Below, one piece after another: positions 16,753 to 18,870 of a stretch of DNA of 18,870 bases (within the stretch, counting starts at the first letter, position 1; every line of letters begins with the position of its first letter). The position numbers and the translations under genes were made by a program. The stretch lies in assembly GCA_964627605.1 (NCBI GenBank), contig CAZVGZ010000048.1, positions 1 to 18,870 of the forward strand, written 5' to 3'. Below the pieces are notes generated by a model. It was given only the letters and a program-made list of their open reading frames with translations. It was not told where the DNA came from and ran no database searches. The DNA comes from CAZVGZ01 sp964627605 (GTDB taxonomy: Bacteria; Latescibacterota; MWCZ01; CAZVGZ01).

Positions 16753-16785
16753 ACTTGGGGCTGGTCGCAGTTTGCAGTGCAGAGG

Positions 16786-16799
16786 AGCAGATATCTGCT
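16786..16799. repeat. Perfect 14-bp palindrome between convergent genes
   Basis: AGCAGATATCTGCT is a perfect palindrome without loop, in the 73-base gap between the ends of the glycyl radical enzyme gene and the rex remnant. There is no T-run on either side that would make it a standard terminator. It may help end transcripts from both sides or be chance. Confidence 0.3.
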
Positions 16800-16825
16800 T
16801 GTTCTACCGGAACCGCTGGGTCTGA

Positions 16826-17442
16826 TCAGTCTGCACGGGCGAAGTAGGCTACAGTCTCTAGCGCAGTGGTCATGTCGTAGTTCTCGACGAAGACACTGTC
16901 AGGGACCGACAGCTGAATCGACGCGAAGCTGAGAATCGCCTGAACGCCAGCAAACACCAACTGGTCGGCAACCGCCTGCGCAAATTTGGGAGGAACCGTC
17001 AGTATGGCGACGCTGATTCCAAGCGCGGCTATCTGCTCGTCCAACTCCGCTAAGTCAAAACATTTGACGCCACCGACCTCTGTACCCACCAAACTTGAGT
17101 TGGAATAGAAAGCTGCTGCTGCGGTTAAGTTGCCGTCAGACTGCTTGACGTGGTTAGCAACGGCCTGACCAAGTTTCCCGAACCCGATGACAGCAACGCT
17201 TCGGGGTTTTGGAGCATCGAGAAAACCGGTGATCGCGGCGCGCAGTTCCCTGATGTCACTGTCGGTTTTGTTATCCTACGACACAAACGCCATATCGCGC
17301 CAGACCGTGGTGATGTTGCAGTTGGCCAGCTCAAGCGATTGAACTCTGTTCTTGCCTGAACTCTCCAATCTTATCAATGATTCGCCGATACTGGGCCAGG
17401 CGGCGAACTGTTGGGGGAAAAAACTGCTGTTTCGTTGGACAT
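16826..17442 (-). pseudogene. rex: Redox-sensing repressor Rex, inactivated by two frameshifts and a TAG
   Basis: ATG 17442 follows GAGGAA with about 6 bases spacing. Joining three frames gives a nearly full Rex: PTVRRLAQYRRIIDKIGE and VQSLELANCNIT (winged-helix DNA-binding part), DIRELRAAITGFL, the Rossmann start VAVIGFGKLGQAV, then VGTEVGGVKCFDLAELDEQ, AILTVPPKFAQAVADQL, LSVPDSVFVENYDMTTALET and the end VAYFARAD. Lesions: one surplus base in the T6C5 run (minus strand, 17413-17423), a second +1 shift between about 17351 and 17375, and TAG at 17276-17278; the usual SYFGxxGxRGxGY linker is also garbled. Intact Rex dimers bind NADH and release DNA, derepressing fermentative genes when NADH builds up. 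Here no DNA-binding domain can be made in frame with the NADH domain. The family call is strong. Confidence 0.88.
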
Positions 17443-17530
17443 GGGGTTTCCTCTCTGGTGGGGCGGCGGTGTGGATATTGGTAGGAATGATCGGCGTTGG
17501 TCCGGTTGGGTTTTGCTGTGATTACTGTAA

Positions 17531-17536
17531 ATTATA
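17531..17536 (-). promoter_or_regulatory. Consensus -10 box upstream of rex remnant
   Basis: Read on the minus strand this is TATAAT, a perfect -10 hexamer, about 90 bases before the rex start at 17442. A matching -35 is poor (TCAAGA about 15 bases further up). It could be the old rex promoter in the divergent space shared with the gene starting at 17590. Confidence 0.3.
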
Positions 17537-17589
17537 CCTTAAGAAGCGCCATCTTGAGTAGCTCCTCCCACCGCTGAAGGGCTCGGCCA

Positions 17590-18870
17590 ATGTTCGACAA
17601 AGCAAGTAGGTACCAGTGGCGAATCGACCAGCTAATCGCGACCAAATTGGGCCAAACCTTGGAAAAACAGCAGCGCCGGGGTGCGATGGACATCGACGAT
17701 AAAGGGCTTGTTCTGCCGCCAGAGGAGTGGTCGTTCATCCCCAAAGGGAACCATCCGTCTGGAGAGTTTTTTGGGGCCAAGGCGTGCGGTGCAAATTTCA
17801 GGGCGTTGTTGGAGAAGCATCCGACGTACATCGATCCCCACTCCTCCCTTGCAGGAGCGTGGATGGCGATGCTCATGGAGTCGAGGACACTCAACTGGAA
17901 CCCTGACTATGAGTTCTCGCACCTGCATGAAGACCAGCTGCTCTACAACATCTCGCCTGGGATCGGGTCGATTCAACACTTCTGCCCCGATGCCCAGATC
18001 GGACTGGATCTGGGGTGGGGAGGACTTCTAGAAAAAATCCGCCGCTATCGCGATGAAAACGCGCCAGAAGACACCGGTTTCTATGACGGTTTGGAAGACA
18101 TCGTATTAGGTGTGCAGGACTGGATAGGTCGCCATGCAGAAGACGCCGAAAAACTCGCAGGGGAACAGAGCGATCCGGAGTTAGAAAAAAACCTCCTGAC
18201 GTTGGCCGACATCTGTAGAAAAAGTGTCACCGATCCACCGGAGACGTTTCGCGAGGCATGCCAGTGGTTGTCGTGGCTGATGATGGTTGCGGCGATGTAT
18301 AATCACAGCGGCGCGTTGGGGCAGGTCGATGAGCTGTTGAGGCCCTACTACGAGCGCGATGTAGCCAACGGGGTGATCGACGATGACGAGATTGTTTACC
18401 ATTTGGCATGTATGCTTCTTAAAGAGACCCACTACATGCAGATCGCCGGACCAGACCAGAACGGCGATGACCTGACCAGCCGTGTCTCGTTTTTGGTATT
18501 GGAAGCGGCCCATGCTCTCAAAATCCCCACCAACATCGCCGTGCGGGTCCATCCAGGGATCGATCCTGATCTGTTCGACATGGGCGTGAAGTATCTGTTT
18601 GAAGACGGCACCGGAAACCCCAACTGGATGGGATCAGAGGCGCTGGATGAGGGGTTTGCCAACAACGGCTATCCGATTGAGCTTGCCAGGCAGAGGGTGA
18701 AATGCGGATGTCACTGGACAGCGCTGCCGGGGCGTGAGTACACGATGAACGACGTCGTCAAAATCAACCTGGCGAAAGTGTTTGTGGTGGCGTTTGATGA
18801 GATGATGGATGAGAATGAGACGTTCAGCATCGAGCGTCTCTGGGAGGTGTTCGAAAAACATCTTGCCCGT
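17590..18870 (+). CDS. Second glycyl radical enzyme, divergent active site, truncated by window end
   Basis: The frame is open from ATG 17590 to the last base (427 codons), with an in-frame TGA 15 bases upstream, so this is the first possible ATG; GAAGG lies 9 bases before it. The start region (WRIDQLIATKLGQTLEKQQRR) and a long helical N-terminal part are of the PFL-like type. ETFREACQWLSWLMMVAAMY ... QVDELLRPYYERDVANG parallels DFHEAAQTLWFVHMLSAMD ... RVDQYLAPYYEADLAAG in the enzyme at 14554. The active-site cysteine should be Cys374 in VKCGCHWTALPG, with Cys372 two residues before it. Where eliminases have Val-Glu after the Cys, this has His375-Trp376. The C-terminal glycyl loop lies outside the window, so radical function is inferred. 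The different motif suggests chemistry other than the classic eliminations, or an unstudied subfamily. No activase of its own is visible. Confidence 0.82.
   Translation, partial: MFDKASRYQWRIDQLIATKLGQTLEKQQRRGAMDIDDKGLVLPPEEWSFIPKGNHPSGEFFGAKACGANFRALLEKHPTYIDPHSSLAGAWMAMLMESRTLNWNPDYEFSHLHEDQLLYNISPGIGSIQHFCPDAQIGLDLGWGGLLEKIRRYRDENAPEDTGFYDGLEDIVLGVQDWIGRHAEDAEKLAGEQSDPELEKNLLTLADICRKSVTDPPETFREACQWLSWLMMVAAMYNHSGALGQVDELLRPYYERDVANGVIDDDEIVYHLACMLLKETHYMQIAGPDQNGDDLTSRVSFLVLEAAHALKIPTNIAVRVHPGIDPDLFDMGVKYLFEDGTGNPNWMGSEALDEGFANNGYPIELARQRVKCGCHWTALPGREYTMNDVVKINLAKVFVVAFDEMMDENETFSIERLWEVFEKHLAR

Noticed and set aside
16753..16825. Terminator for the glycyl radical enzyme gene
   Set aside because: The palindrome at 16786-16799 has no loop and no T-run, so it does not meet the usual intrinsic terminator form.
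17340..17590. Rex operator in the divergent region
   Set aside because: No TTGTGA-N6-TCACAA-type palindrome was found; TGTGATTACTGTAAATT near 17517 is only loosely similar.
1..18870. CRISPR array, insertion sequence, prophage or tRNA-linked island
   Set aside because: No spaced direct-repeat array, transposase, integrase, or tRNA-like sequence was seen on either strand.

Overview
The window looks like a piece of a bacterial chromosome (standard code, Shine-Dalgarno starts, ordinary ATG/TTG initiation) from a carbohydrate-degrading organism with a strong anaerobic side. It holds glycyl radical enzymes, which oxygen destroys, a Rex-type NADH sensor remnant, a fucosidase, a DUF6259-like glycosidase, three PL22-like beta-propeller proteins and several secreted proteins or lipoproteins. 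This mix fits lineages such as Planctomycetes, Latescibacterota, Poribacteria or Lentisphaerae, but no gene here settles the taxon. No tRNA, rRNA, CRISPR array, transposase or phage gene was seen.

Layout. 1-554: C-terminal part of a sodium/solute symporter. 678-5460: a decayed zone. It contains a lipoprotein gene broken by an in-frame TAG, a pair of paralogous secreted-protein genes on the minus strand (one intact, one with TGA at a conserved Trp and no C-terminal third, separated by a strong terminator), the C-terminal stub of a glycosidase-like gene with a frameshift, and a zinc-free MDR dehydrogenase gene with one extra base. 5530-9031: three tandem, same-strand PL22-like (oligogalacturonate lyase-like) genes. 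9124-12605: a DUF6259-like glycosidase and a GH29 alpha-L-fucosidase. 12760-13191: a short FG-GAP lipoprotein on the minus strand. 13551-16752: a glycyl radical activase and its glycyl radical enzyme. 16826-17442: a rex pseudogene on the minus strand. 17590-18870: the first 427 codons of a second, divergent glycyl radical enzyme that runs off the window.

How the genes may work together (inference). The symporter could import oligosaccharides or sugar acids. The PL22-like proteins, DUF6259 protein and fucosidase all lack signal peptides, so they would act on short oligosaccharides inside the cell. The glycyl radical enzymes could then perform a radical elimination or cleavage on a product such as a diol or sugar acid. 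The intact catabolic genes contrast with the broken regulator, dehydrogenase and surface-protein genes around them.

Most notable points: (1) the second glycyl radical enzyme has Cys-His-Trp where the first has the Cys-Val-Glu active-site motif; (2) the three PL22-like copies keep all histidines of the expected metal site but carry Gln, Glu and Arg at one ligand position; (3) the NADH sensor Rex is destroyed between two glycyl radical enzyme genes; (4) two nonsense codons fall at or near Trp positions and all four frameshifts seen have the same sign.
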